A stretch of DNA of 64,000 nucleotides from Chloroflexota bacterium (GCA_002730555.1 PCAM01000007.1:89969-153968); one strand, 5' to 3'. Shown: positions 27,571 to 36,563, numbered from the stretch's first letter. Numbers and translations are program-made. Notes: generated by a model not told the origin, from the sequence alone.

Positions 27571-27956
27571 CCATCGTGGTCGGCTTCCTGGCGGGCACTT
27601 TGATGGCGCTCGTCTTCGTTGCCCACATCTCGCTCATGTTCGTGTCCAACCCCCCGCGCTTCGTAAAGACCGCCGATAGCGAAAACAACAACCTGGCGCG
27701 CGTGATCTTGATGATGCACGGCATGGCGCTGTTGATCTGGCCGGTGATCGGCATCGTGACGGCGCTGGCGTACGCGGCGGTGTCTGACGAGGTGAGTGAC
27801 GGTGTGTTTGTGGGCGGAGTGCTGGTGATCGAGTTGCTGATGGCGCCGGTGCTGGTGCTGCTTATGAAGGGACGTCGCCTCCATTTGCTGGCGCAGTTCG
27901 GGGCGTTTTTCATCGTCTTTGGCGTTGTGATCCCGGTGCTTGTCTCACGGGTGTGA
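27567..27956 (+). CDS. Small integral membrane protein of unknown function
   Basis: 129 residues with four hydrophobic segments: VVGFLAGTLMALVFVAHISL, MALLIWPVIGIVTALAYAAV, VFVGGVLVIELLMAPVLVLL and LAQFGAFFIVFGVVIPVLV. No charged catalytic motif is seen. The start overlaps the ispE stop (ATGA), so it is translated as part of the rsmA-ispE operon, and a strong terminator follows. I recognise no family. Confidence 0.8.
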   Translation: MTIVVGFLAGTLMALVFVAHISLMFVSNPPRFVKTADSENNNLARVILMMHGMALLIWPVIGIVTALAYAAVSDEVSDGVFVGGVLVIELLMAPVLVLLMKGRRLHLLAQFGAFFIVFGVVIPVLVSRV

Positions 27957-27985
27957 TGTGACGGGCCCCGTTCTTCTGAATCGCG

Positions 27986-28017
27986 AAAAGGCCCCGGCAG
28001 AACGCCGGGGCCTTTTT
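27986..28017. terminator. Rho-independent terminator (bidirectional)
   Basis: A 12-bp stem AAAGGCCCCGGC/GCCGGGGCCTTT with AGAAC loop, followed by a T-run on plus and an A-run that serves the minus strand. It separates the rsmA operon from the convergent peroxiredoxin gene. Confidence 0.9.
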
Positions 28018-28043
28018 CATGTGATCGTGGACTTCGGGTACGT

Positions 28044-28517
28044 CTAGTTGAGCCCGTCCACCGCCGCCTTGACTGCCTCGTAATCCGGCTCGATCCCGGG
28101 GTTCTCTCCCCGCCACACGAACTGAATCGTGCCGGAGCCGTCAACTACGTAAACGGTCCGGTTGGCGGCCGTGTAACCGTCCATCCCGGCGAAGTTCTCA
28201 AGCACCGTGTCGTAAGCCCTCGCGGTCGACGCCGTGTGGTCCACGAGGATCGGGAAGTTCAGGTTGTGCTTGGTCTTGAACTCCTTTGCAACAAAGAAGT
28301 TGTCGACGGCGATTCCAAGGACATCGGCGCTGGCATTGTTCAGATCGGAGAGCGAATCCCGGAATGCGCAAACCTGGTTGTCACAAACACCCGAGAACGC
28401 GGCCGGGTAGAACGATAGGACGACCGTCTTGCCGGAGTAGTCACTCAGGCTGACATCGTTTCGGTCGCTGTCTTTTAAAGCGAAAGCGGGCGCTTGCGTC
28501 CCAACTTCGAGCGGCAT
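28044..28517 (-). CDS. Peroxiredoxin (AhpC/TSA-like)
   Basis: A 157-residue thiol peroxidase reducing H2O2 or organic hydroperoxides. The active-site segment is YPAAFSGVCDNQVC, with peroxidatic Cys45 and a second Cys50 five residues on, the spacing of atypical 2-Cys (Bcp/PrxQ-like) enzymes. The N-terminal GTQAPAFALKD and later RTVYVVDGSGTIQFVWRG are typical. In this window the peroxidatic residue is a normal Cys codon, not UGA. The start at ATG 28517 has CAGGAG nearby. It probably uses thioredoxin, encoded at 61 kb, as reductant. Confidence 0.94.
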   Translation of the reverse strand: MPLEVGTQAPAFALKDSDRNDVSLSDYSGKTVVLSFYPAAFSGVCDNQVCAFRDSLSDLNNASADVLGIAVDNFFVAKEFKTKHNLNFPILVDHTASTARAYDTVLENFAGMDGYTAANRTVYVVDGSGTIQFVWRGENPGIEPDYEAVKAAVDGLN

Positions 28518-28601
28518 ACTCGTCTCCTGTGGTTAGTTACATGTATTGCATGTTTATTCTCTGGAGCGGCGATTATGACACGTCCGGGCCAGAACCGCGG
28601 G

Positions 28602-29594
28602 TTAATCGCCCCCGTTCACGGCCATAACGGCCTTGATGATGCCGTCCTGCTGTTTGGAGTACATCTCGAAAGCTTGCGGGACATCGTCGAAGGTCATGTG
28701 GTGCGTGATGAGCCTGGACGGGTCAATCCAACCTTTGTCCATCAGTGCGATGACTTCGTTGATATCGCCGGTCGGGTCCGGTGAACTGATCGAAGAGCAC
28801 GGGATGAGGGTGGCGACCTTGCCCATCCACGCCATGTGCTTGAACGGAACCACGGCGTTCATGCTGATCAGGCTGAATCCGAGCACCTTGCCGTACTGGT
28901 TGACGTAGGAGATCGCCTGGTTCAGGCCTTCCGGATCCCCTGAGGCGTCAACGACCACGTCCAGGCCGCGCCCGCCTGTGAGCTCGGCGATCGCCTCAAG
29001 TGGATCGACATTGTCCGGGTTGATGGTGTCGGAAGCGCCCATCTGCTTCGACTTTTCGAGTCGGTAGTCGAGGATATCGATACCGATCACCTGCGCTGCG
29101 CCCTGCGCCGCCGCCAGGTTTGTGAACGACAGCCCGATCGCACCCTGTCCGACGATACCTATCCGTAAACCAGCCGTCGGACCCCAGAGCTTGGTTGCGA
29201 AAAGCACTGTGCCCATTGGCTGGCACATCAACCACTCGTCCAGGCCGCGATCGTCCGGGACAGGCATGACCATGTTCCCGGGGATATTGATGTACTCGAC
29301 CAGCCCGCCAAGGGCGTCCGGGTTTCGGAAGCTGGAGAGAACGATCGCTCGCTGGCCGACGTCGATGCCTTCCACCCGTGTCTCGACTACCGTTCCGGCG
29401 ATTTCGTGACACGGCGAGCCGGGGCGACTCGGGTACATCTCCTCCGGCAGTACCTGGTCGTAAAACATGTGCGTGTCACTGCCACAGACGGACACCTGTT
29501 GGACCTTGAGAAGGATTTCTCCCTCTGCCGGCACCGGCGTGTCCATCTCGAAGTACTCGAAGGTGTGTGGCGCCGACATTCGTGCTGCTCGCAT
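28602..29594 (-). CDS. Zinc-dependent alcohol dehydrogenase (MDR), paralogue A
   Basis: A 330-residue medium-chain dehydrogenase. Likely catalytic zinc ligands are C37 (SVCGSDTH), H63-E64 (PCHEIAG) and C124 (WLMCQPMGT). The structural-zinc cysteine lobe of classical alcohol dehydrogenases is missing. The NAD loop GQGAIG is at 149-154 with Asp173 at the end of the next strand, favouring NAD. The start at ATG 29594 aligns with the paralogues, and a longer in-frame ATG at 29687 looks non-coding. It is the first, somewhat separated, member of a seven-copy family. The substrate is unknown. Confidence 0.93.
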   Translation of the reverse strand: MRAARMSAPHTFEYFEMDTPVPAEGEILLKVQQVSVCGSDTHMFYDQVLPEEMYPSRPGSPCHEIAGTVVETRVEGIDVGQRAIVLSSFRNPDALGGLVEYINIPGNMVMPVPDDRGLDEWLMCQPMGTVLFATKLWGPTAGLRIGIVGQGAIGLSFTNLAAAQGAAQVIGIDILDYRLEKSKQMGASDTINPDNVDPLEAIAELTGGRGLDVVVDASGDPEGLNQAISYVNQYGKVLGFSLISMNAVVPFKHMAWMGKVATLIPCSSISSPDPTGDINEVIALMDKGWIDPSRLITHHMTFDDVPQAFEMYSKQQDGIIKAVMAVNGGD

Positions 29595-29765
29595 ATATTT
29601 GACCGCCTCTTTTACAGGATTAAGGGCGTCAGAATCGGACTTCCCACATCGTCGCCCGTTCGCCCCGCCATTATTTCGGGTCAGCAAGATAGAACCCGCC
29701 CGGGCATTTTATTCCTGATTCGTGCTTAAAGTGGCGTCGAACCAATTCAAGTTCGGACAATCGCG

Positions 29766-30209
29766 ATGAATCGACAACAGATCGAGTGGGACTGGTCCGA
29801 TGTTGACTCCCAACGTGCCTTCGCCGAGTGGGTCGGTTTCCCGGACGGCGTCGTCACAGAACGGGAGACCATGGCCGCTCTTACACTGCCGGGCGTGGTG
29901 GTGTCGGGCCATGTCCTCGAGATCGAATTCCGCCTGGGAAGCGGGCGTGATCTTGCGGACAACGCTCGTTTTCATCTGACCGTGGCGTTCAACCACGCGC
30001 TGGGATTTATGGAAGAAAAAGTGGGAGCGCACTTCTCAGCGGTGTTTCACGCACTCTTAACTGGCGGGTCGTTCCTGTTGACGTTCGCCGGACCCCTGCG
30101 CACCTGGAACTGGCCTCCGCCTGAAGAAAAATCATGGGCCAAAGCGGAGTCCGCTACATTCTCTCGCACAAAACTTACGAGGACGCTCAACGAGTCGAAC
30201 GCAATATAG
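29766..30209 (+). CDS. Hypothetical protein, weak evidence
   Basis: A 147-codon frame in the gap between dehydrogenases A and B, on the opposite strand. The first ~110 residues have protein-like composition and GC-rich third positions (AFAEWVGFPDGVVTERETMA; TVAFNHALGFMEEKVGAHFS), while the C-terminal 40 do not. No family is recognised and no Shine-Dalgarno sequence precedes ATG 29766. A second small frame (30134-30289) overlaps the end. The two may be pieces of one gene, so the reading is uncertain. Confidence 0.35.
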   Translation: MNRQQIEWDWSDVDSQRAFAEWVGFPDGVVTERETMAALTLPGVVVSGHVLEIEFRLGSGRDLADNARFHLTVAFNHALGFMEEKVGAHFSAVFHALLTGGSFLLTFAGPLRTWNWPPPEEKSWAKAESATFSRTKLTRTLNESNAI

Positions 30210-30289
30210 AGATCGACACTGCAACGGGCGAGTCGATCGAGTTTGTCGAAAGGCAGACGGCGCGCTTTTTGGCCGAGGTAATCGCCTGA
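30134..30289 (+). CDS. Small ORF, possibly the displaced end of the preceding gene
   Basis: 51 codons from ATG 30134 encode YILSHKTYEDAQRVERNIEI ... ESIEFVERQTARFLAEVIA, which looks like a real helical C-terminus. It overlaps the 3' part of the 29766 frame in another phase. No ribosome-binding site is clear. It is either an independent small protein or the result of a frameshift in the upstream gene. Confidence 0.3.
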   Translation: MGQSGVRYILSHKTYEDAQRVERNIEIDTATGESIEFVERQTARFLAEVIA

Positions 30290-30419
30290 TACAGAAATCG
30301 GGATTCGACCGGCCACAATGTTTCAGCGACCTGGAGGGGTCACCTGCCGACGAATCCCGGTTCCGTGTGTTCACTTGCCGGCGCCCGTGAATGGCGAACG
30401 GCGATATTCAAGCGATTGA

Positions 30420-31409
30420 CTACCCTTTGACGGAAATGACCGTTTTGATGATGCCGTCTTTGCGGTCGGCGTACATCTCGTAGGCCTCCGGGATTTCATC
30501 CCAGCCGTGGGTGTGGGTCGTCAGCCGTGACGGGTCCATCCAGCCGCGATCCCGGAGGGCGACCATGTCTGCGATGCAAGATGTGGCGTCCTCGGAGCCG
30601 GCGGAACCGGTCGGGATTACCTGGACCTCTTTGCGCATCCATTCCTGGTGCCTGAACACGGTCGTTTCGGTCTGGGATGACACCAGGCTGAAGCCGACCA
30701 CGAGTCCCCGTGGATTGACGAGGTTGACCGCCTGGTTGATGCCGTCCGGGTCTCCGGAGGCGTCCACGACGACGTCGACACCCTGGCCGCCGGTGGCCTC
30801 TGCGAGCGCCTCGACGACGTTCTCTCTGTCGGCGTTGATGGTCCCGGTTGCGCCGAACTCTTCGGACTTGGCAAGCCGGTAGTCCTCGAGGTCGATGGCG
30901 ATCACTTCCTGGGCGCCCTGGTTGGCGGCGATCATTGTGAAGGAAAGACCGATTGCGCCCTGCCCGAGCACGGCGATACGCTTGTCATCCGTCGTGCCCC
31001 AGCGCCGTGCTGAGTACAGGACCGTGCCGGACGGCTGGCACATGATCCATTCATCCGTGCCTCCGTAGTCCGGAATCGGGATCACCCGGCTGGTGGCGAT
31101 CAACTCGGCAAGTCCGCCGGATGTGGCCTCTCCGCCCATCACGCGGTCCGTGAGCACGATGGCGCGCTGGCCGACAGCGTACGCCGGGTTCTTGGACTCG
31201 ACGATTGTTCCCGCGATCTCGTGGCACGGCATACCGGGCGTGAACGGGTACTGCTCTTCAGCGAAGACCGGCTCGTAACGTAGGTGCGTGTCACTGCCGC
31301 AGATCGAAACGTGTTCGATTTCAAGCAGGACCTGCCCGTCGTTGACCGTCGGATCCGGGGCGTCCGTAGCTTCAAGCTTGCGTGGGCCTGTGAGCTGGTA
31401 GGTTTTCAT
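30420..31409 (-). CDS. Zinc-dependent alcohol dehydrogenase (MDR), paralogue B
   Basis: 329 residues, MDR fold. Candidate zinc ligands are C37 (SICGSDTH), H63-E64 (PCHEIAG) and C124 (WIMCQPSGT). The NAD loop is GQGAIGLSF and the conserved block VVVDASGDPDGINQAV follows. It is last in transcription order of six contiguous minus-strand paralogues (B-G), 89 bases downstream of C. Differences among copies cluster in the segment after QRAIVL (here TDRVMGGEATSGG), which in this fold borders the substrate pocket. This suggests diverged substrate range. Confidence 0.94.
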   Translation of the reverse strand: MKTYQLTGPRKLEATDAPDPTVNDGQVLLEIEHVSICGSDTHLRYEPVFAEEQYPFTPGMPCHEIAGTIVESKNPAYAVGQRAIVLTDRVMGGEATSGGLAELIATSRVIPIPDYGGTDEWIMCQPSGTVLYSARRWGTTDDKRIAVLGQGAIGLSFTMIAANQGAQEVIAIDLEDYRLAKSEEFGATGTINADRENVVEALAEATGGQGVDVVVDASGDPDGINQAVNLVNPRGLVVGFSLVSSQTETTVFRHQEWMRKEVQVIPTGSAGSEDATSCIADMVALRDRGWMDPSRLTTHTHGWDEIPEAYEMYADRKDGIIKTVISVKG

Positions 31410-31498
31410 CTGGAGAGTGTTCCCTTCTGGCTTAAATGCCCGTTCTTGATTGGCACGACTTCCGATTCGATGTGGGCCTGCCGTGCGCTCAACGTTAA

Positions 31499-32482
31499 TT
31501 ACTCGATAGCTATCACGACTTTGATTACTCCATCGGTCCGATCTGCGTACATCTCATATGCGTCCGGGATCTCGTCCCAGCCGACGCGGTGGGTTATCAA
31601 TTCAGCGGGGTCCCACCAGCCGCGGTCCCGCAGCCCGACCATGTCACGTATCGGCGTCACCGGGTCGATAGCGCCGGCGGCGTTGGTCGGGAGGATGCGA
31701 ACTTCTTTTCGCATCCACTCCTGGTGTCTCAAGATCGTAGGATCGGTCGCCAGCACGAGGCTGAACCCGATGATCGTGCCGCGTTTCCGCACGAGTCCGA
31801 GCGCCACGTTAAGCCCGTCCGGATCGCCGGTGGCTTCCACGACGACATCGACGCCTTCGCCTTCGGTCAGGTCCATCACGGCTTCCAGGAGATCATCCCG
31901 ATCCGCGTTCAGCGTCACCTCTGCACCCAGTTGGGACGCCTTGTCCAGTCTGTAATCGTCGAGATCGACGGCGATCACCTTCTGCGCGCCCATCCGGTAC
32001 GCCACTGCGGTCGTGGAGAGGCCGATAGCGCCCTGTCCCATCACGAGGAATGTCTTGTCGTCGGTGGTGCCCCACTCACGGCTGGCCTGTATCGCCGTTC
32101 CCGCCGGCTGGCACATCACCCAGTCCGAGGTTTCGCCGTAGTCCGGGAGGGGGATGACCTTTTCGCTTGCGATGTACTCCGCAAGCCCGCCGGTGGTTAT
32201 GCCGACCTCGGCGGCGAAGGCCGGCAGTAGGATCGCTCTCCCCCCGACCGCGTGTTCCGGATTCTTGCTCTCCACAATCGTTCCGGCGATCTCATGGCAT
32301 GGGAGGCCCGGGGCGAAGGGATACGACTCCTCCGGAAGAGCCGGGCCGAAATTCAAGTGCGTGTCGCTGCCGCAGATCGAAACGTGCTCGATCTTGAGCA
32401 GTACCTGGCCATCTTCGGGCTCCGGGTCCGGGGCGTTTACTTCCTCAAAAGTGCGCGGACCCGTTAGCTGAAATGCCTTCAT
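31499..32482 (-). CDS. Zinc-dependent alcohol dehydrogenase (MDR), paralogue C
   Basis: 327 residues with C37, H63-E64 and C124 (WVMCQPAGTA) in the same places as the other copies. The nucleotide loop is slightly different, MGQGAIGLST, and the next block reads VVVEATGDPDGLNVAL. The post-QRAI-type segment is GRAILLPAFAAEVGITTGG. The start (ATG 32482) overlaps the stop of D by four bases, so C and D are translationally coupled. The substrate is unknown. Confidence 0.94.
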   Translation of the reverse strand: MKAFQLTGPRTFEEVNAPDPEPEDGQVLLKIEHVSICGSDTHLNFGPALPEESYPFAPGLPCHEIAGTIVESKNPEHAVGGRAILLPAFAAEVGITTGGLAEYIASEKVIPLPDYGETSDWVMCQPAGTAIQASREWGTTDDKTFLVMGQGAIGLSTTAVAYRMGAQKVIAVDLDDYRLDKASQLGAEVTLNADRDDLLEAVMDLTEGEGVDVVVEATGDPDGLNVALGLVRKRGTIIGFSLVLATDPTILRHQEWMRKEVRILPTNAAGAIDPVTPIRDMVGLRDRGWWDPAELITHRVGWDEIPDAYEMYADRTDGVIKVVIAIE

Positions 32483-33486
32483 GTCTTGACCTGCGATTCG
32501 CCGGCGCCAGAGACGTCCATCACGGTCTTAATGACGCCGTCCGTGTGTCCGGCATACATCTCGTAGGCGTCCGGGATGTCATCCCAGGCCGTGTGATGCG
32601 TAATCAAGACCGACGGGTCGAGCCAGCCGCGATCACGGAGTTCGACCATCGACTCGATGGCCTCGGTCGGCGTCTGCGATATGAACGATCCGGTGGCGAT
32701 GATCCGGGCTTCCTTCATCATCCAGTCCGGGTGCCGGAACGTCGGAAGCTGGTCGCGGGGGATCTGGCTGAAGCCGATGATCGTGCCGTACATGTTCACC
32801 AGACCCACGGCCTGGTTGAGGCCCTCCGGATCGGCAGAGGCGTCAACGACCACGTCCACGCCTTCGCCGTTTGTGATCTCTGCGACAGCCTCGACGATGT
32901 TCTCTTTATCGGCGTTTACAGTGTGTGTCGCACCGACCTCGCGCGCCTTGTCGAGGCGGTAGTCCAGAAGGTCGATCCCGATTACCTGTTTTGCACCCGT
33001 GCGCTCGGCGATCATGCTGAACGACAATCCGATGGCGCCCTGTCCGATGATGGCGATGCGCTTGTCGGTGGAGTGGCCCCAGCGCCGTGCCGAGTACAGG
33101 ACGGTTCCGGTGGGCTGGCACATCAGCCAGTCTTCCGTCGTGCCGTGTTCCGGGAGCCGGATCAAATGACGGCTCGCTATGTATTCCCCGAGCCCGCCGC
33201 CGGGCCCTCCCGGCGAGGACGGGTCCGGCAGGACGATTACGCGCTCACCGACCGGGTGGTCCGGATTTCGGCTTTCGACGATGGTGCCCGCGATTTCGTG
33301 GCAGGGCGCGCCCGGGGCGAGCGGGTATCGCTCTTCTGGAAGCGCAGGCTCGTAGTTGATGTGCGTGTCGCTGCCGCAAACCGAGCCGCAATCGATTTTG
33401 ACGAGGGCCTGTCCGTCCCCAGGCGTCGGGGTGTCGACGTCGACCTGCTCCAACCGGCGGGGGCCCGTTTGCTGATACGCCCTCAT
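32479..33486 (-). CDS. Zinc-dependent alcohol dehydrogenase (MDR), paralogue D
   Basis: 335 residues. C37 (SVCGSDTH), H63-E64 (PCHEIAG) and the MCQPTGT cysteine are conserved, with GQGAIGLSF for NAD. Its variable pocket-side loop is proline/glycine-rich (PDPSSPGGPGGGLGEY), and it carries a short C-terminal tail (SGAGESQVKT) absent from the others. That tail is created by the four-base overlap into paralogue C. It lies 21 bases downstream of E. Confidence 0.94.
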   Translation of the reverse strand: MRAYQQTGPRRLEQVDVDTPTPGDGQALVKIDCGSVCGSDTHINYEPALPEERYPLAPGAPCHEIAGTIVESRNPDHPVGERVIVLPDPSSPGGPGGGLGEYIASRHLIRLPEHGTTEDWLMCQPTGTVLYSARRWGHSTDKRIAIIGQGAIGLSFSMIAERTGAKQVIGIDLLDYRLDKAREVGATHTVNADKENIVEAVAEITNGEGVDVVVDASADPEGLNQAVGLVNMYGTIIGFSQIPRDQLPTFRHPDWMMKEARIIATGSFISQTPTEAIESMVELRDRGWLDPSVLITHHTAWDDIPDAYEMYAGHTDGVIKTVMDVSGAGESQVKT

Positions 33487-33507
33487 ATGGACTCTACAAT
33501 CTCGCCG

Positions 33508-34503
33508 TTACTCAGGGTTGATCTCCATGACGATTTTGATGACGTTGTCTTTTCTGTGTGAGTACATTTCGTACGCTTCCGGGATGTCGTCCCACCCGAA
33601 GTGGTGCGTCGTGAACTGCGACGGGTCCATCCATCCCCGGTCCCGAAGATCGACCATCGCCATGATCGCCTCGGTCGGGGTGGCGGAACCACCTGAGCTT
33701 GTGGGATGAATGAAAACCTCTTTGCGCATCCACTCCTGGTGACGGAATATGACCTGCTCCTCGGTCGGGATGAGGGAGAAGCCGATGATCAGGCCGCGCT
33801 GGTTGACCATCTGGACGGCCTGGTTGATGCCGTCCGGATCGGCCGAAGCATCGACCACGACGTCCACGCCCTCGCCGTTTGTGATCTCCTCGATGGCCTC
33901 GATCACGTTGTCACGGTCAGGGTTGATCGTGTCGGTCGCCCCAACGTCCGTCGCCTTGTCCAGGCGGTAGTCCAGGAGATCGATGGCGATCACCTGTGCT
34001 GCGCCCTGGTTTGCAGCGATGTTGGTGAACGACAGTCCGATGGCGCCCTGGCCCATGATGGCGATGCGCTTGTCGTCGGTCGAACCCCAGCGCCGAGATG
34101 AGTACAGGGCGGTGCCCGCGGGCTGGCACATCAGCCAGTCAGCGGTGCTCCCGTAGTCCGGCAGCGGAATAACCTTTGAACTGGCGATGTAGTCCGCCAG
34201 CCCGCCGCCGCGGTGCCCTCCGGCAGAAACCGCAGTCTCGGGCAGGACGATGGCGCGCGTACCGACCTCGATCCCGGGTCTTCGCGATTCCAGAACAACA
34301 CCGGCGATCTCGTGGCAGGGAGATCCGTAGAACATCGGGTAACGCTCTTCCGGGAGCGTTGGCTCGTAGTTCAAGTGGACATCGCTGCCGCATATCGAGC
34401 TGTACTGGACCTTTAGGACGACCTCGCCGTCCTCGGGCGTCGGATCCGGTGCGTCCGTGACCAGATTGAGACGGCGCGGTCCTGTTAACCGATAGGCCTT
34501 CAT
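33508..34503 (-). CDS. Zinc-dependent alcohol dehydrogenase (MDR), paralogue E
   Basis: 331 residues, with one extra residue early so the ligands shift to C38 and H64-E65. The third ligand Cys is in WLMCQPAGTA and the NAD loop is GQGAIGLSF. The variable loop reads PETAVSAGGHRGGGLADY. It lies 18 bases downstream of F, consistent with one transcript. The catalytic chemistry (alcohol/aldehyde or sugar/polyol oxidation with NAD) is inferred from fold only. Confidence 0.94.
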   Translation of the reverse strand: MKAYRLTGPRRLNLVTDAPDPTPEDGEVVLKVQYSSICGSDVHLNYEPTLPEERYPMFYGSPCHEIAGVVLESRRPGIEVGTRAIVLPETAVSAGGHRGGGLADYIASSKVIPLPDYGSTADWLMCQPAGTALYSSRRWGSTDDKRIAIMGQGAIGLSFTNIAANQGAAQVIAIDLLDYRLDKATDVGATDTINPDRDNVIEAIEEITNGEGVDVVVDASADPDGINQAVQMVNQRGLIIGFSLIPTEEQVIFRHQEWMRKEVFIHPTSSGGSATPTEAIMAMVDLRDRGWMDPSQFTTHHFGWDDIPEAYEMYSHRKDNVIKIVMEINPE

Positions 34504-34521
34504 CCCTGTCTCCGAATCCGT

Positions 34522-35508
34522 CTAGCCGTTTATGTCCATCACGACCTTGATGACCTGGTCTGACCGGTTGGCGTACATCTCGTAGGCGTCCGGGATGCCG
34601 TCCCAGCCAACCCTGTGCGTGATGAGCCTGGCGGGATCCGCCCAGCCGCGCTCCCGCAGGGCGACCATCTTCTGGATGGCCTCGGTCGGGGTTGGCGAAG
34701 CGCCGGACACTGTCGGCGCCAGACGGGCGGCACTGCGCATCCACGCTTGGTGGTTGAAGACGACGGGTTCGGTGGCGGATACGAGGCTGAAGCCAACGAT
34801 CAGGCCGAACCTGTTGACCAGGCTGACGGCCTGGTTCAGGCCTTCGGGGTCACCGGAGGCGTCCGCAACAACGTTCACGCCCTCGCCCTTGGTCAACTCC
34901 TGGATGGCCTCGGCGACGTTTTCTTTGTCGGCGTTGACGGTGTCTGTTGCGCCGAGCTCTGAGGCCTTCTCAAGCCGGTAGTCCTCGAGGTCAATGGCGA
35001 TCACCTGCCGGGCACCCTGCGCCGCAGCGATCATCGTGAACGACAGACCGATCGCGCCCTGGCCCAGGATGGCGATGCGCTTGTCGGATGCGTTGCCCCA
35101 CTGGCGGGCGGAGTAAAGAACCGTTCCGGACGGCTGGCACATCACCCACTCGTCAAGACCGCCGTGGTCCGGGAGGGCGATGATCCGGCTGCTTGCGATG
35201 TACTCGGCCAGCCCGCCGCCGGATGGGCCGGTCTCCGGGTTGTAGTCCGGCAGCACGATGGCGCGCTGGCCGACCCTGTAGTCCGGGTTGCGGGATTCAA
35301 CGATCGTGCCCGCTATCTCGTGGCAGGGCGCACCCGGCACGGACGGGTAGCGTTCTTCCGGCAGCGTCGGCTCGTACGAAAGGTGGGTGTCGCTGCCGCA
35401 GACGGATGCCTGCTCGATCTTGAGGAGGACCTGTCCCTCGGCCGGGGTCGGGTCTGGCGCCTCGATGAACTCGAGCTTTCGGGGTCCGGTTAGCTGTACC
35501 GCTTTCAT
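34522..35508 (-). CDS. Zinc-dependent alcohol dehydrogenase (MDR), paralogue F
   Basis: 328 residues with C37 (SVCGSDTH), H63-E64 and the WVMCQPSGT cysteine. GQGAIGLSF and VVADASGDPEGLNQAV follow; the alanine-for-valine change in VVxD is unique to this copy. The variable loop is PDYNPETGPSGGGLAEY. It lies 80 bases downstream of G and 18 bases upstream of E. The start at ATG 35508 has a GAACTTGATC context without a strong Shine-Dalgarno sequence. Confidence 0.94.
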   Translation of the reverse strand: MKAVQLTGPRKLEFIEAPDPTPAEGQVLLKIEQASVCGSDTHLSYEPTLPEERYPSVPGAPCHEIAGTIVESRNPDYRVGQRAIVLPDYNPETGPSGGGLAEYIASSRIIALPDHGGLDEWVMCQPSGTVLYSARQWGNASDKRIAILGQGAIGLSFTMIAAAQGARQVIAIDLEDYRLEKASELGATDTVNADKENVAEAIQELTKGEGVNVVADASGDPEGLNQAVSLVNRFGLIVGFSLVSATEPVVFNHQAWMRSAARLAPTVSGASPTPTEAIQKMVALRERGWADPARLITHRVGWDGIPDAYEMYANRSDQVIKVVMDING

Positions 35509-35588
35509 TGGGAGATCAAGTTCCTTTCGCGCGTCGTGTGCGCTGCACCTGTGGGCCGTCTGAAACGTACGTCGGTCAGACGGATTTA

Positions 35589-36563
35589 TTAGTTCTGTTG
35601 CATTACGACTTTGATCACTCCATCGCTGTGATCGGAGTACATGTCGTAAGCGCCCTGGATGTCATCAACGCCGAAACCGACCCTGTGGGAGATCAGTTTT
35701 CCCGGATCCACGTAGTCGACTTCCTTCATACGGATCATCTGGCGGATCGTGTCGGTCGGCCGGTCCGTTCCGGCGACCTGGGTCGGGATGATCGTCGCCG
35801 CTTTTCGCATCCATGCGGAGTGGTTGAAATCGGTCGAACGGCCGCCGAGCAGGCTGAAGTTGATGATGGTGCCGTGTCGCTTCACGATGGAGACGACGGT
35901 GTTCAACCCCTCGGCCGCGCCGGAGGCGTCGACTACATAGTCCAGACCCTGTCCGTCCGTCAGGTCGTTCACGGCTTCGACAAGGTTGACGTCGTCCGGG
36001 TTGAGCGTGCTGGAGGCGCCCATCTCCGTGGACTTGTTCAACCGGGCCTCCACGAGGTCGATGCCGATAACCTGCTCGGCACCCTGGGCGGCGGCGAGCA
36101 TGGTGAAAGAGAGTCCGATGCCGCCCTGGCCGAGCACGCCGATGGTCTTGCCGGCGGGGTTGTTCCAGTAGCCGGCGGAGAAAAGCACCGTGCCGGAGTG
36201 CTGGCACATCACCCATTCATCGATCGGTCCGTCGTCCGGGACCGGGAGCACCTTGTCCGGGGTCTGGGCCACGTACTCCTGCAGCCCGCCGAAGGTCGGT
36301 CCTGCAAGGACGACGACCCGCTGGCCGACGTTGATCTCATCGGTCTTACTCTCGACGACCACTCCGCCGATCTCGTGGCAGGGGCGGCCGGCGGGAAGCG
36401 GGTAGTCTTCTTCCTTCGCGAGGCCGTGGTACTGGCTGTGGATGTCGCTGCCGCAGACAGAGGATGCCTGCACCTTGATGAGCACTTCCCCCTCTGCGAC
36501 CGAAGGTGTCTCAATATCGACCATCTCAAAGGTCTGCGGGGAGGTCAGTCGTGCGGCTTTCAT
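35589..36563 (-). CDS. Zinc-dependent alcohol dehydrogenase (MDR), paralogue G (operon-leading)
   Basis: 324 residues from ATG 36563, which aligns with paralogues; the open frame continues 67 codons upstream without homology. It is the most divergent of the B-G set: C37 is kept (SSVCGSDIH), H63-E64 sit in PCHEIGG, and the third ligand region reads WVMCQHSGT. NAD binding is by GQGGIGLSF rather than GQGAIG. It lacks the pocket-side loop insertion (VVLAGPTFGGLQEY). As the first gene of the array it shares a divergent intergenic region with the ketopantoate-reductase-like gene. Confidence 0.93.
   Translation of the reverse strand: MKAARLTSPQTFEMVDIETPSVAEGEVLIKVQASSVCGSDIHSQYHGLAKEEDYPLPAGRPCHEIGGVVVESKTDEINVGQRVVVLAGPTFGGLQEYVAQTPDKVLPVPDDGPIDEWVMCQHSGTVLFSAGYWNNPAGKTIGVLGQGGIGLSFTMLAAAQGAEQVIGIDLVEARLNKSTEMGASSTLNPDDVNLVEAVNDLTDGQGLDYVVDASGAAEGLNTVVSIVKRHGTIINFSLLGGRSTDFNHSAWMRKAATIIPTQVAGTDRPTDTIRQMIRMKEVDYVDPGKLISHRVGFGVDDIQGAYDMYSDHSDGVIKVVMQQN

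Noticed and set aside
30118..30136. TGA before the 30134 ORF considered as a second selenocysteine codon
   Set aside because: Upstream codons in that frame are not protein-like, and no redox motif flanks the TGA.
32473..33561. Long plus-strand frame opposite dehydrogenase paralogue D
   Set aside because: It is a mirror of the dehydrogenase codons. Similar long antisense frames occur over most copies, as expected at this GC content.
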